In this document: in pieces, positions 28,085-37,190 of the stretch
Layout of the letters: the number at the start of each line of letters is the position of its first letter
Numbering within the stretch: position 1 is the stretch's first letter
DNA from: Streptomyces sp. NBC_01451
Lineage (GTDB): Bacteria > Actinomycetota > Actinomycetes > Streptomycetales > Streptomycetaceae
DNA: 64,000 nt
Assembly: GCF_036227485.1 (NCBI RefSeq)
Contig: NZ_CP109479.1
Location: 620,001 to 684,000, forward strand
Reading direction: 5' to 3'
Made by a program: the position numbers and the translations under genes
The notes under the pieces: model-generated
The model's input: only the letters and a program-made list of their open reading frames with translations
Database searches by the model: none
Told to the model about the DNA's origin: nothing

Positions 28085-29407
28085 TCAGCCGCCGACCTGC
28101 TGGTTGTAGCCGGCCACGATGTTCTCCAGGGCCTTGTCGGCCGACTGCTGGCCGTTGATCGCCTTGCCGAGTTCCGTCTTGGTCGGGTCCTCGGTGAGGC
28201 TCTTGCCCTTCAGCACCCAGTTCGTCTGCGCGCCGCTGAAGTAGCCGGAGATCGGGGCGTAGAGCGGGATCGACTCGTTGTACAGCTTGAACGCCGCCTG
28301 CGCCGCCTCGGACTTGAAGGGGTACGTCGGGTTCAGACCGCTCTCGACCGGCAGGAACCCGGAAGCCTCGCACAGCGCCTGGTAGTGGGCGGGCTCGTAC
28401 AGCCACGACAGGAACTTCGTCGCGGCGGTGGCCGCGTCGGCGTTGTTGTTGAAGCCCACCGTCAGGCCGCCGCTGTTGACGTCACTGGCCTGCACCGGCT
28501 GGGCGGGGGTCGGGACGCTCGCCCACTCGAACTTCTTGATGCTCTCGGCGAAGGCGGGCACCTGCCACACACCGGACCAGTAGGCGACGACGTCACCGCT
28601 CTGGAACATGGCGGACGGGTCGGCGCCGCTGGTCCACACCGACTTCGGCATGGTCTTGTCGTCGTTCCATCCGACGAAGGTGTTCACGGCCTTCTTGGTC
28701 GCCGCGTCCACCGAGAACTTGCCGGAGTCGTCCGCGTGGACGTACTGGCCGCCCATCTCGTAGACCATGGCACGGAGCCGGGACGGCGACTGGTCGAACG
28801 TCAGGGAGTACTTGGCCTTGGTCTTCTCGCGGACCTCGTCCGCCGCCTTGATGAAGTCGTCCCAGGTCCAGGTCTTCGCGGGCGAGGTCGGGAAGGAGAC
28901 GCCGGCCTTCTCGAAGAGCGTCTTGTTGATGAACATGCCGGACGCGGTGACGTCCGAGGGGATGGCCAGCACCTTCCCGGACGAGTCCTTCGCCAGGAAG
29001 TTGGCGTTGATCTTGTTGGTCGCGTTGTTGGCGATCGCCTTGAGGTCGATCAGCTTGCTCGACCAGATCGGGTCCAGCGCCGGCACGGCCGCCACGTCGG
29101 GCAGGGAGTTCGCCTGCGCGGCGTTGTGCAGCTTCGTCGTGTAGCCGTCGTAGGGGATGTTGACGAGCTTGACGTTGACGCCGGCTTCCTTCTTGTACTG
29201 CGCCACCATCTTCTTCCAGCCCGCGTCCTGCCCCGGAACCGTGGAGATCCAGAACGTCAGCGACTTGGACGTACCGCCCGAGTCGGACCCCCCGCCGCAG
29301 GCGGAGAGCAGCAGGGCACCTGCCGTGGCAACGGCAGCGAGGGGAGCCAGGCGGCGCATACCGCCGCGGCCGAGTCGGCGGGAGCGCCGCACACCCACAG
29401 TGGTCAT
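28085..29407 (-). CDS. Extracellular sugar-binding lipoprotein (ABC importer)
   Basis: 440 residues. A lipoprotein signal peptide (RRSRRLGRGGMRRLAPLAAVATAG) ends in lipobox LLSACGGG. The mature protein is a cluster B/MalE-type solute-binding protein: SLTFWISTVPGQDAGWKK start, VAAVPALDPIWSSKLIDL, AYWSGVWQVPAFAESI, FLSWLYEPAHYQALCEASGFLP. It captures an oligosaccharide and feeds the two permeases downstream. ATG 29407 has AGGGA seven bases upstream. Context with a heparinase-like lyase and an amino-sugar-type kinase suggests a uronic-acid/hexosamine disaccharide as ligand. Confidence 0.92.
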   Translation of the reverse strand: MTTVGVRRSRRLGRGGMRRLAPLAAVATAGALLLSACGGGSDSGGTSKSLTFWISTVPGQDAGWKKMVAQYKKEAGVNVKLVNIPYDGYTTKLHNAAQANSLPDVAAVPALDPIWSSKLIDLKAIANNATNKINANFLAKDSSGKVLAIPSDVTASGMFINKTLFEKAGVSFPTSPAKTWTWDDFIKAADEVREKTKAKYSLTFDQSPSRLRAMVYEMGGQYVHADDSGKFSVDAATKKAVNTFVGWNDDKTMPKSVWTSGADPSAMFQSGDVVAYWSGVWQVPAFAESIKKFEWASVPTPAQPVQASDVNSGGLTVGFNNNADAATAATKFLSWLYEPAHYQALCEASGFLPVESGLNPTYPFKSEAAQAAFKLYNESIPLYAPISGYFSGAQTNWVLKGKSLTEDPTKTELGKAINGQQSADKALENIVAGYNQQVGG

Positions 29408-29643
29408 CTTCGATCCCTTTTTTTCGGTAGGGGACAGAGCACGGCGCCGATCAAGGCGGCACGGGTGCAGTTTGCAGGAAAGGTTGCCTTCCGGGGGCGC
29501 AGCCTCGCCCGGCCGCGTCGTCCACGCGGGGCGGGATCCCCGGCCGTTCTGGCCGTCACCGCACGGGCACGCCCTCGTGCGGTTGCCGTACGTCGAGTAC
29601 GGGCGGGAGGCTCGCCCCAAGCCGGCGTCCCGGCCGACTTAGA

Positions 29644-29660
29644 AAGCGCTTGTCCGGACA
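29644..29660. promoter_or_regulatory. Adjacent palindromes upstream of the sugar-binding-protein gene
   Basis: AAGCGCTT (29644-29651) abuts TGTCCGGACA (29651-29660), about 240 bp upstream of the binding-protein start and 24 bp from the ROK regulator stop. AAGCGCTT resembles LacI/GntR-family half-site pairs. This is a candidate operator for the lyase/transport operon, differing from the ROK site described at 30982. Confidence 0.35.
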
Positions 29661-29683
29661 TTGGCAGACCGAGTCCGAAACCG

Positions 29684-30826
29684 TCAATCCTTCTTCCCCG
29701 CCGCCTCGGTCACGGTTTGGACTCCTCTCGCGACGGCGAGCCGCGCCGCGCCCACCACGGTGCCGAGATCACCCACCTGGCTGCTGACCACTTCGGTGGG
29801 CCAGCTCAGCCGCTCCAGCTCCGCCCGGACACCGGGCAGGAGCTGCGGAAACGCGCCGGTGCTGCCGCCCAGGACGAGCAGCCCGGGGTCCAGTACGGCG
29901 GTCACCGCGGCGGCCAGCCGGCCCACGTCCACCGCGTGCCGGTCGACGATCGCGCGGGCCGCGGCGGCGCCCTGTCCCGCCAGCAGGAACAGCCGTTCGG
30001 CGGTACGGGGGCACGAACCGTCGGATTCCGGCCACGCCTCGGCGGCCCGGCGCAGCAGGGAGCGGGCGCCGATGTACTCCTCCAGGGCCTCCTGCCGGGG
30101 CTCCACGTGGTCGTCCCAGGGGTAGGGCAGCCGGGCGAGCTCTCCGGCGGCCCCGTTGGCCCCGGGCAGCACCTGGCCCCCCACCACGATGCCGAGACCG
30201 ATACCGACACCGATCCGCAGATAGCCGAAGGTGTGCCGGCCGCGCGCCGCGCCCTCGTGCAGCTCGGCGAGCGCGGCGCAGTTGACGTTGTTCTCCAGGT
30301 GGACGGGCACCCCGGGCGGCAGCGCCACGGCCACCGCGTCGAAGACGGGTCCCGCCTTGGCGGTCGCCGGACGCGCGGTGCCCTCCTCGGCGCGCGCGGT
30401 GACGTCACCGACGGCCACGACGATGGTGCGCAGCGGAGCGTCGGGAGGGAGCGCGGACAGCGCTTCGCGCACCACGTCGGCGGGCTCCTCGCGGGAGCCG
30501 GTGGCCTCGGCGAGCAGGGTGCCGTCCAGGGCGCAGCCGCGCACCCGGGTCAGGGCGGGGCCGAGGTCGACGGCGAGTACCGAGCCGGCGGCGGGGCCGA
30601 GTCCGTATACGGCGGCGGAACGGCCGGTACCGCCGGAGGCGACGCCCGAGTGGGCGGCGAGCCCGGCGCTCTCCAGCTCCACCACGGCGGAGGACACGGT
30701 CGGCTTCGACAGGCCGGCCAGACTCGCGAGCTGCGGCCGGGTGGCCGTGCCCGCCCCGGCCAGCACGGCGAACACCGCGCTCGCGCTCTCGGTCAGGCGG
30801 GGGGCCTTCGCCACGTCGTGTTCCAC
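29684..30826 (-). CDS. ROK family transcriptional regulator
   Basis: About 380 residues. An N-terminal winged helix (ATRPQLASLAGLSKPTVSSAVVELESAGL) is joined to a ROK sugar-kinase-like domain with VLAVDLGPALTRVRG (phosphate 1-like), PVHLENNVNCAALAELHEGA and GVGIGLGIVVGGQVLPGANGAAGELAR. The zinc-binding CxCGxxGC motif is degenerate, as in some regulatory ROKs. It is probably a repressor relieved by a sugar. It is divergent from the kinase gene, with a perfect inverted repeat in the shared promoter region. GTG 30826 is the best start but its GGGGAG site is very close; other in-frame starts exist. Confidence 0.85.
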   Translation of the reverse strand: MEHDVAKAPRLTESASAVFAVLAGAGTATRPQLASLAGLSKPTVSSAVVELESAGLAAHSGVASGGTGRSAAVYGLGPAAGSVLAVDLGPALTRVRGCALDGTLLAEATGSREEPADVVREALSALPPDAPLRTIVVAVGDVTARAEEGTARPATAKAGPVFDAVAVALPPGVPVHLENNVNCAALAELHEGAARGRHTFGYLRIGVGIGLGIVVGGQVLPGANGAAGELARLPYPWDDHVEPRQEALEEYIGARSLLRRAAEAWPESDGSCPRTAERLFLLAGQGAAAARAIVDRHAVDVGRLAAAVTAVLDPGLLVLGGSTGAFPQLLPGVRAELERLSWPTEVVSSQVGDLGTVVGAARLAVARGVQTVTEAAGKKD

Positions 30827-30965
30827 AGTCTCCCCAAGGTCGAAGGCCGCGCTCCCCCGTCGGCTCGATGTCGTGGGATGCGGCGATGGGACGCCCTGGT
30901 ATGGCGGTTTCCCGCCGCGTTCCGGCCCGGTCGGGCCACCGCCGCGGTCGAGTCCGCGATACCTC

Positions 30966-31005
30966 TTGACACGCACTGTACTTCGTTAGTTAACTTCCTA
31001 ACGAA
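30966..31005 (+). promoter_or_regulatory. Promoter and ROK-type operator before the sugar kinase gene
   Basis: The -35 TTGACA (30966-30971) is perfect. The -10 region, about 18 bp on (TTAACT, 30990-30995), lies inside an inverted repeat: TTCGTTAG (30982-30989), 8-bp spacer, CTAACGAA (30998-31005). ROK operators often read as TTAG/CTAA palindromes, so binding here would block RNA polymerase. The 317-bp divergent region (30827-31143) holds no gene; I see nothing else in it. Confidence 0.7.
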
Positions 31006-31143
31006 TGTCACGGTACTCGCCTGCCGTGCCCGCTCAGAGGCCCGTCCCGGGGCTTCCCTAGCTCTTCTGTACATCAGGTTTTCCCTGTTCCAGGCACGGT
31101 TCGCCCACCGTCGCAGCCACAGCGCAACGACGAAAGAGGATCC

Positions 31144-32052
31144 GTGCAGGACTCCCCCTTCCCGCGCCCGCTCGTCGTGGGCATCGACGTGGGCGGCACC
31201 AAGACGCACCTGCGCGCCTGCGCCGGGGACGATCCGGTCGCCGACCACGTGCGTTCGAGCAGCGGCTGGCGGCCACACGACCCGGTGGCCGCCGCCGACC
31301 GGCTGTGCGCCCTGATCGACGAGGCGCTGCCCTCGGGCGACCGTCCCTCCTCGGTGGCCGTCGGCGCCCACGCCTGTGAGACGCCCCGGCAGTGCGAGGA
31401 GATCCGCTCCCTCCTTCAGGCACGTCTCGGTGTGCCGTGTCTGGTCGTCGGCGACGCCGAACTGCTGGTCCCCGCGGCCGGACTGGACAAGGGTGTCGGG
31501 CTGGTCGCCGGCACCGGCTCGGTGGCCGTGGGACGGCGCGCCGACGGCACTCTCGTACAGGTCGGCGGCTGGGGCGCGGTGCTCGGTGACGAAGGAGGGG
31601 CCGCCGGTCTCGTGCGCGAGGCGGCGCGGGCCGTCTGGGCCGCCCATGACCGGGGCGAGGCGCCCGACCGGCTCGCCGAGGGGCTCATCTCCGCGTTCGG
31701 GGTGAGTGAAGTCCCCGCGCTGGGCGCGGCGTTGGAGAGCGCCACGGATGTCTCAGCGGAGTGGGGACGACACGCTCCCGTGGTGTTCGAGGCCGCCGCG
31801 AGCGGTTCCCTGATCGCCGGTGAGGTGATCGCCGAGGGAGGCCGTTCGCTCGCCTCGCTCGTGGTGCGGCTCGCCGGACGCGGGGTCCCCGTTGACGACG
31901 TGGTGGTCTCCGGCGGTACGGTGCTCGCCCAACCCGCCCTGCACGACGCGCTGTTGGCGTCACTTGCCATACTCGTCCCCGGCGCCCGGCTGTGGCCGTT
32001 GCGGGTGCCGCCGGTCGAAGGGGCCGTGGCACTGGCTCGTTCACTCGCATGA
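31144..32052 (+). CDS. BadF/BadG-type ATPase, N-acetylglucosamine-kinase-like
   Basis: 302 residues, ASKHA-fold kinase: VVGIDVGGTKTHLRAC (phosphate 1), LVVGDAELLVPAAGLDKGVG, VAGTGSVAVGRRADGTLVQVGGWGAVLGDEGGA (phosphate 2 plus the 'GWG..LGDEGS' signature), DDVVVSGGTVLAQPAL (adenosine). The family phosphorylates N-acetylglucosamine and related hexosamines. GTG 31144 follows AGAGGA. Expression from the ROK-operator promoter and the nearby lyase/ABC operon make it the likely intracellular kinase for the released amino sugar. Confidence 0.85.
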   Translation: MQDSPFPRPLVVGIDVGGTKTHLRACAGDDPVADHVRSSSGWRPHDPVAAADRLCALIDEALPSGDRPSSVAVGAHACETPRQCEEIRSLLQARLGVPCLVVGDAELLVPAAGLDKGVGLVAGTGSVAVGRRADGTLVQVGGWGAVLGDEGGAAGLVREAARAVWAAHDRGEAPDRLAEGLISAFGVSEVPALGAALESATDVSAEWGRHAPVVFEAAASGSLIAGEVIAEGGRSLASLVVRLAGRGVPVDDVVVSGGTVLAQPALHDALLASLAILVPGARLWPLRVPPVEGAVALARSLA

Positions 32053-32268
32053 CAGTTCGTGGCCGTCTCACGGTCGCCGGATCATGGGCATCGATACATG
32101 CTCCGGCCGTAGATCTTCGCTCGTACTCCTCGTACTGTGCACTTCCCCCTCCAGAAACACACAACACGCAGGCCTCATAAACCTCATGTGCCCCATGCGC
32201 ATCTGAGGCACCGCTGTCCGCACGTCGTCACCCGGCCGCAGGGCCGAAGAACTCAAGAGAGGCATCGC

Positions 32269-34245
32269 ATGCCGTCAGCAGCCGGGCACCACGCCACCCC
32301 GTCGGCCCGTGGCCGTGAACTCGCGGTCGACAGACGCGGGTTCCTCCGTACCTCCCTCGGCGCGTCGGCCGGTATCCTCGCCGCGCCGACCGCGGTCAGC
32401 TGGCTGACCGCGGCCGACGCGAAGGCCGCCACCACGCCTCTCGCGGTGACGGCCGAGACAAACACCGCCGCCACTCCTCTGCCGTTCGTCGACGACTACA
32501 GCACGAACATCGTCGCCAACTCGACGCCCGAGACCAACGCGGTCGTCCGCGCCCTGGAGGGCTTCGCGAAGGTGTGGAAGACCGGCGACGCCTGGAACAC
32601 GGGCACGCCGCTGCAGCCCGCGGTCCTGCGCGCCAACGTGCGGTACAGCATCCAGCTCACGGGGCTGCGCACGGAGGCCCAGGCGCGGGAGGCGTTCGTC
32701 TACGACCGGCAGCACCAGAGCTACGCCATGATCAACGGCCTCGGCCCGCTGGCGGAGTTGTACCGTTCTGGCGCCAAGGCGGTCACCTCGATCACCTCGG
32801 CCCCGCACAGCATCCCGGCGGCGAAGATCAGCGACGCCGTCCCGGCCGACGCGCCCGCGGGCTCCGCCCTGGGCGCCGGCTCGTACGACTCGGACCTCGG
32901 CCTGGTGGCCAAGCTCGTCGACACCGTGCGCGGCGACTTCACCTCCAGCAACCCCGCCAAGTTCAGCTACCAGTACCCGCGGCCGTGGCGGATGAACGAG
33001 GACAGCCAGGTCGTCGACACCGGACAGGTCGACGGACTCGGCTACCCGGTCTACGACTCCGACGTCGTCGTCGTGACGCAGCTGCTGCGGCAGCGCAGCG
33101 ACGCCCCGGCCGAGGACGGCGGTTTCCCCAGCGGCCACACCAACGCCTTCCACCTGGCGGCCCTGGCGTACGCGTACGCGGTCCCGGAGCGCTTCCAGGA
33201 GATCGTGACCCGCGCCTTCGAGCTGAGCCACACCCGGATCATGTCCGGCATGCACTCCACGGTCGACGTCATCGGCGGCCGGATCATGGCCACCGCGCTG
33301 GCCGCCGCCGTGCTGTACAAGCCGGAGAACACCGCGCTCAAGGCCGCCGCTCGCAAGCAGGCCGCCGAGTACTTCCAGGCCAAGACGGGCACGACCGCCG
33401 ACACGCTGTTCGCGTACGCGCACTCCGACGCAGGCGACAAGTACGCCGACCGGGCCGCGAACCTCGCCCTGGTCACGCCCAAACTGACGTACGTCCTGAA
33501 CCGGCAGGGCCGCTCGACGCCGCTGACCGTGCCGAAGGGCGCCGAGGTGCTGCTGGAGACGCGGCTTCCCTACCTGACGGCCGACCAGCGCCGGGCGGTG
33601 CTGCGCTCGACCGCGCTGCCCTCCGGGTACGTCCTGCTCGACGGGTTCGAGCAGTGGGGGCGCCTCAACCTGTTCGCCGCGGCGGACGGTTACGGCTCCT
33701 TCGAGTCCGACGTGACCGTCACGCTCGACGCGGCTGCCCACGGCCTCGGTGCGGCCGACGCCTGGCGCAACGACATCGACGGCCGGGGCCGGCTGACGAA
33801 GACCGGCACCGGCAAGCTCACGCTGACCGGCCGGAACACCTACACCGGCGGGACGGTCCTCAAGGCCGGCACGCTGGTCTCGGCCTCGCCCCAGGCGCTG
33901 GGCCGCGGCGACGTCCGTGTGCAGGCCGGGACCCTGCGGGTGACCGAGCAGGTGCAGCTGCACGGCGCGTACGTCCAGGACGCGGGAACGCTGGCGGTCA
34001 CGCTGAGCAAGGACCGTCACAAGGCGGCCGTGACGGTCGCCCGACAGGTGCAACTGGGGAAGAACGGCGTCCTGTCGCTGACCCTCGACGCCAAGAACCC
34101 GCCGGCCGTGGGCAGCGTCGTCCCCGTCATAGGCGCTTCGGCGTTCCATGGCCGCTTCGCCCGTGTCGTGGTGAACTCGGACAAGATCCGCGCCGTAACC
34201 GTCTACACGGCAAAGGGCTTGTCGGTACGACTCCTGAAGCGGTAA
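32269..34245 (+). CDS. Tat-exported PAP2-family phosphatase with autotransporter-type repeat
   Basis: 658 residues. The twin-arginine signal DRRGFLRTSLGASAGILAAP ends at AKA. The phosphatase part (about 60-370) is of vanadium-haloperoxidase/PAP2 type with GFPSGHTNAFH (Pro287-Ser-Gly-His-Thr) and ELSHTRIMSGMHSTVDV (about 318-333), the catalytic His motifs; the first motif (YPRPWRM) is recognisable. Near 514-545 is a passenger-associated-transport-type repeat (TKTGTGKLTLTGRNTYTGGT, then VLKAGTL), and a beta-helix-like C-terminus follows. Secreted acid phosphatase of this layout occurs in several Streptomyces. ATG 32269 with AAGAGAGG upstream. The 216-bp region before it contains no recognised site. 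Confidence 0.85.
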   Translation: MPSAAGHHATPSARGRELAVDRRGFLRTSLGASAGILAAPTAVSWLTAADAKAATTPLAVTAETNTAATPLPFVDDYSTNIVANSTPETNAVVRALEGFAKVWKTGDAWNTGTPLQPAVLRANVRYSIQLTGLRTEAQAREAFVYDRQHQSYAMINGLGPLAELYRSGAKAVTSITSAPHSIPAAKISDAVPADAPAGSALGAGSYDSDLGLVAKLVDTVRGDFTSSNPAKFSYQYPRPWRMNEDSQVVDTGQVDGLGYPVYDSDVVVVTQLLRQRSDAPAEDGGFPSGHTNAFHLAALAYAYAVPERFQEIVTRAFELSHTRIMSGMHSTVDVIGGRIMATALAAAVLYKPENTALKAAARKQAAEYFQAKTGTTADTLFAYAHSDAGDKYADRAANLALVTPKLTYVLNRQGRSTPLTVPKGAEVLLETRLPYLTADQRRAVLRSTALPSGYVLLDGFEQWGRLNLFAAADGYGSFESDVTVTLDAAAHGLGAADAWRNDIDGRGRLTKTGTGKLTLTGRNTYTGGTVLKAGTLVSASPQALGRGDVRVQAGTLRVTEQVQLHGAYVQDAGTLAVTLSKDRHKAAVTVARQVQLGKNGVLSLTLDAKNPPAVGSVVPVIGASAFHGRFARVVVNSDKIRAVTVYTAKGLSVRLLKR

Positions 34246-34343
34246 CGCACGCCGCGGGGCGGGAGCTGATGCGAGAGTAGGGCCATGGCCCGGCTCCGGA
34301 TCACTCCCGCCACCGCGCGGTCGGCGTCGTCGCGGGGCGGACG

Positions 34344-36110
34344 ATGACGCGCGATCGGTACACGCTTCTCGACCCCAGGACTCCCCCGCACGCGGGGAGC
34401 CCGCCCGGCTCCGAGGCTCCGGGGGAGGTGCTCCCCGGTGCCGCTCCCGCCGCACCGGCGACCCCGGCCGGACGCGCGCGCCCGCTCGCCCGTCTCGGAC
34501 GCCATCGCCGTCTGCTGGTCCCGCTCGCCGTGGCCGTCCTGCTCCTCCAGATGGCCGTGGTGATGGTCACGACAGCGGTGGAACAGACGCCCACCATCGA
34601 CGAGCCCGTGTACGTCGGCACGGCGGCCGTCTATCTCCACGAGCACAGCCTGCGTCTCAACCCCGAGCATCCGCCGCTGGGCAAGCTGCTCATCGCGGCC
34701 GGTGTGGCGGCGGCCGACCCGCACTTCGACCGGGGCTACTCCGGCGACCAGAGTCACGTGGGCCGTCATCTTCTCTACGAGTCCGGCAACGACCCCTGGC
34801 GGCTGATGCTGTGGGCCCGTCTGCCGGTGATCGCGCTGACGCTGCTCTTCGGGCTGGTGGTGTTCGCCTTCGGCCGTGAACTCTGCGGCACGGTGGGCGG
34901 GTTGGGGGCACTCACCCTGTACGCGTTCTCGCCGGACGTCATCGCGCACGGCTCGCTGGCAACCCTCGACGTACCGGCGGCCGGGTTCGTGCTGACGTCT
35001 GTGTGGCTGCTGTGGCGGGCGAGGTGGCGGCCCCGGCTGTATCTGCCGCTCGCCGGGGCGGCGCTCGGGGCGGCCGTGGCCACCAAGATGAACACCCTCG
35101 CCGCCGTCCCCGTACTGCTCCTGCTGGCCGGTCTGTCGGTGTGGAGCGCCCGGCGCACGACGGTTCCGGGAGCGCGGCTGAAGGTTCTCGTACGCGCCGT
35201 CGCAGGCGCGGCCCTGGTGGCTCTGGTCGCGGTGGCCGTCGTATGGGCGGCGTACCTGGCCGTCGATCCCCGGCTGCGCTGGACGCCGTCCGCCGGCGAG
35301 GTACCGGTCGTGCACGGACTTCGGGGGCGACTCACCGGTCTGCTGCCCTTCCCGGAGGCCTACCGCGACGGAACGCGGATGCAGTTCGGCCTGGAGAACG
35401 CGCACTGGGAGGGCTTCCTCTTCGGGCGGCACTACGCGGGTTCCCTCTGGTACTACCTGCCGGCCGCACTCCTGGTGAAGACACCGCTCGGCATGCTGGC
35501 ACTGTGGGCGGCGGGCACGGTCACGGTCTTGACGGCACGTCAGCTCCGGCCCGTCGCACCCTACTTGCTGCTTCCGGCGGCGGTACTGCTGGCCGCGGCC
35601 ATGGACGGGCAGCGGGACTTCGGGGTGCGGTACGCCATCTTCGTGCCGATGTTCGGAGCGGTGGCGGCTGCCGGCGTGCTCGCGCTGCGGCGGCGCTGGG
35701 TGCCGGTCGTGGCGGCGGGGCTGCTGGCGTTCGTGGCGGTCAGTTCGCTGCGGACGTTCCCGTTCTATCTGCCGTACTCCAACGAGGCGTTCGGCTCGAC
35801 GGCGAAGACGCACGAACGGCTGCACGACTCCAACGTCGACTGGGGCCAGGACCTGGGGCGGCTCGCGGACCGGCTGCGGGACCGGTACACGGGTCAGCGG
35901 GTCTGGCTGGTCTACAAGGGCAGCGGTGTGCCGTCGTACTACGGCATCCACGCGTCCGATCCGCGCCGACAGCCCGAACGGAAGGTGCGCGGAGTGCTGG
36001 TGGTGTCGGACTCGTCGGTCGCCAAGGCACGGGGACCGCTCGCGCGGCTGATCCACAGCAGCCACGAGGTCGACGAGGTCGGCCACTCGATCACGATCTT
36101 CCGCCGGTGA
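34344..36110 (+). CDS. Membrane glycosyltransferase, GT39/PMT-like (ArnT/PMT_2 fold)
   Basis: 588 residues, about 11 predicted membrane helices after a Pro/Ala-rich cytoplasmic N-terminus of 55 residues. The first external loop has TPTIDEPVYVGTAAVYL and LRLNPEHPPLGKLL; the DE and 'NPEHPP' motifs are the metal/lipid-phosphate-sugar signature of GT39-like enzymes. LATLDVPAAGFVLTSVWLLW and DSNVDWGQDLGRLADRL near the C-terminus are also typical. These enzymes transfer sugars from polyprenyl-phosphate donors outside the membrane. The acceptor is unknown. ATG 34344. Confidence 0.85.
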   Translation: MTRDRYTLLDPRTPPHAGSPPGSEAPGEVLPGAAPAAPATPAGRARPLARLGRHRRLLVPLAVAVLLLQMAVVMVTTAVEQTPTIDEPVYVGTAAVYLHEHSLRLNPEHPPLGKLLIAAGVAAADPHFDRGYSGDQSHVGRHLLYESGNDPWRLMLWARLPVIALTLLFGLVVFAFGRELCGTVGGLGALTLYAFSPDVIAHGSLATLDVPAAGFVLTSVWLLWRARWRPRLYLPLAGAALGAAVATKMNTLAAVPVLLLLAGLSVWSARRTTVPGARLKVLVRAVAGAALVALVAVAVVWAAYLAVDPRLRWTPSAGEVPVVHGLRGRLTGLLPFPEAYRDGTRMQFGLENAHWEGFLFGRHYAGSLWYYLPAALLVKTPLGMLALWAAGTVTVLTARQLRPVAPYLLLPAAVLLAAAMDGQRDFGVRYAIFVPMFGAVAAAGVLALRRRWVPVVAAGLLAFVAVSSLRTFPFYLPYSNEAFGSTAKTHERLHDSNVDWGQDLGRLADRLRDRYTGQRVWLVYKGSGVPSYYGIHASDPRRQPERKVRGVLVVSDSSVAKARGPLARLIHSSHEVDEVGHSITIFRR

Positions 36111-36133
36111 ACGGTGAGCTATGTTGAGTCGCT

Positions 36134-37081
36134 GTGGGAGACGAACGAGGCACATCGGTGCCATCGCCGCAGCAGGCTCGCGCCCAGGCGTCCGCGATCA
36201 CCTCGGGGAAGACGGCCCCGGAGGTGGAGGCGGCGCCGGCCTCCCGGCTGCGGGAGCTGTTCGACGGGCCGCGGCTCTCCCCCGGACAGCGGCGCATCGC
36301 GCAGTACCTGATCGAGCACATCACCGAGGCCGCGTTCCTGTCGATCACGGACCTCGCGGACCGGGTGGGCGTGAGCCAGCCGTCGGTGACCCGGTTCGCG
36401 GCGGCCGTCGGCTTCAGCGGCTACCCCGCGCTGCGCGAGAGGCTCCAGGCCATCGCGCTCAGCACCCTCGCGAGCGCGCCGGGCACGGCGGAGGAGAACC
36501 GGAGCAACGAACTCCAGGCGGCCGTGGACGCCGAGATCGCGAACCTGGAGAACCTGCGGCGGGACTTCGCCGACCCCGACCGGGTGATCGAGGTCGGCCG
36601 GAGCCTGTCGCGCTCGACCCCGCTGACCGTGCTCGGCCTGCGCATCTCCGGGTCGCTGGCCGAGTACTTCGCCTACGCCGCCCGCCGTATCCATCCCGAC
36701 GTACGGCTGGTGACCCGGGGCGGCAGCGTCGCCTACGACGCGCTTCTGCAGTCGCGGGAGGCCGGGGGCACCTGGGTACTGGCCTTCTCGATGCCCCGGC
36801 ACGCCCAGGAGACGCTCACCGCGGTGCGGGTGGCCCGGCGGGCCGGACTGCGGGTGGCCCTGATCACCGACCTGGCCCTCGGCCCGCTGGCCGACGAGGC
36901 CGACATCACCTTCGCCACCGGCACGGGTTCCCGGCTGGTGTTCGACTCGTACGCCGGGCCCGTGGTGCTCTCGGCGGCACTGCTCCAGGCCATGACGGAC
37001 GCCGACCCGGAGCGGACCCAGGGGCGCCTGGAGGAGTACGAGCAGAGCGCCGACCTGCACCAGTTCTTTCTCCGGGACTGA
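36134..37081 (+). CDS. MurR/RpiR family transcriptional regulator
   Basis: 315 residues. The N-terminal RpiR helix-turn-helix is LFDGPRLSPGQRRIAQYLIE with DLADRVGVSQPSVTRFAAAV (about 30-105). The C-terminal SIS domain (about 145-285) has TVLGLRISGSLAEYFAY and WVLAFSMPRHAQETLTAV, the phosphosugar site. Members sense sugar phosphates. GTG start at 36134; TATGTT at 36119-36124 may be its -10. No sugar operon is directly attached, so the target is probably remote or lies across the AT-rich promoter downstream. Confidence 0.9.
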   Translation: MGDERGTSVPSPQQARAQASAITSGKTAPEVEAAPASRLRELFDGPRLSPGQRRIAQYLIEHITEAAFLSITDLADRVGVSQPSVTRFAAAVGFSGYPALRERLQAIALSTLASAPGTAEENRSNELQAAVDAEIANLENLRRDFADPDRVIEVGRSLSRSTPLTVLGLRISGSLAEYFAYAARRIHPDVRLVTRGGSVAYDALLQSREAGGTWVLAFSMPRHAQETLTAVRVARRAGLRVALITDLALGPLADEADITFATGTGSRLVFDSYAGPVVLSAALLQAMTDADPERTQGRLEEYEQSADLHQFFLRD

Positions 37082-37163
37082 ATCCGTCGCCTGCGCCACC
37101 AACGCCTCCTGCGTGCACGTATGGGCGTTCATCCCGTTTTGTGCATGAATTTTTTTATACTTC

Positions 37164-37190
37164 TTGCAAACCGGACGGCATATATAAATA
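37164..37190 (+). promoter_or_regulatory. AT-rich promoter-like island upstream of a conserved hypothetical gene
   Basis: The 37,129-37,195 stretch is unusually AT-rich for this genome. It has TTGCAA (37164-37169), then TAAATA (37185-37190) after 15 bp, and an upstream T-tract with GTTCAT/ATGAAT imperfect symmetry. It is the most promoter-like part of the 314-bp gap 37082-37395, otherwise empty. Confidence 0.4.

Noticed and set aside
27041-31315. A 1424-codon open frame on the plus strand across the sugar ABC operon
   Set aside because: It is antisense to five well-supported genes, has a charged low-complexity translation and no domain. Long antisense frames are expected at this GC content.
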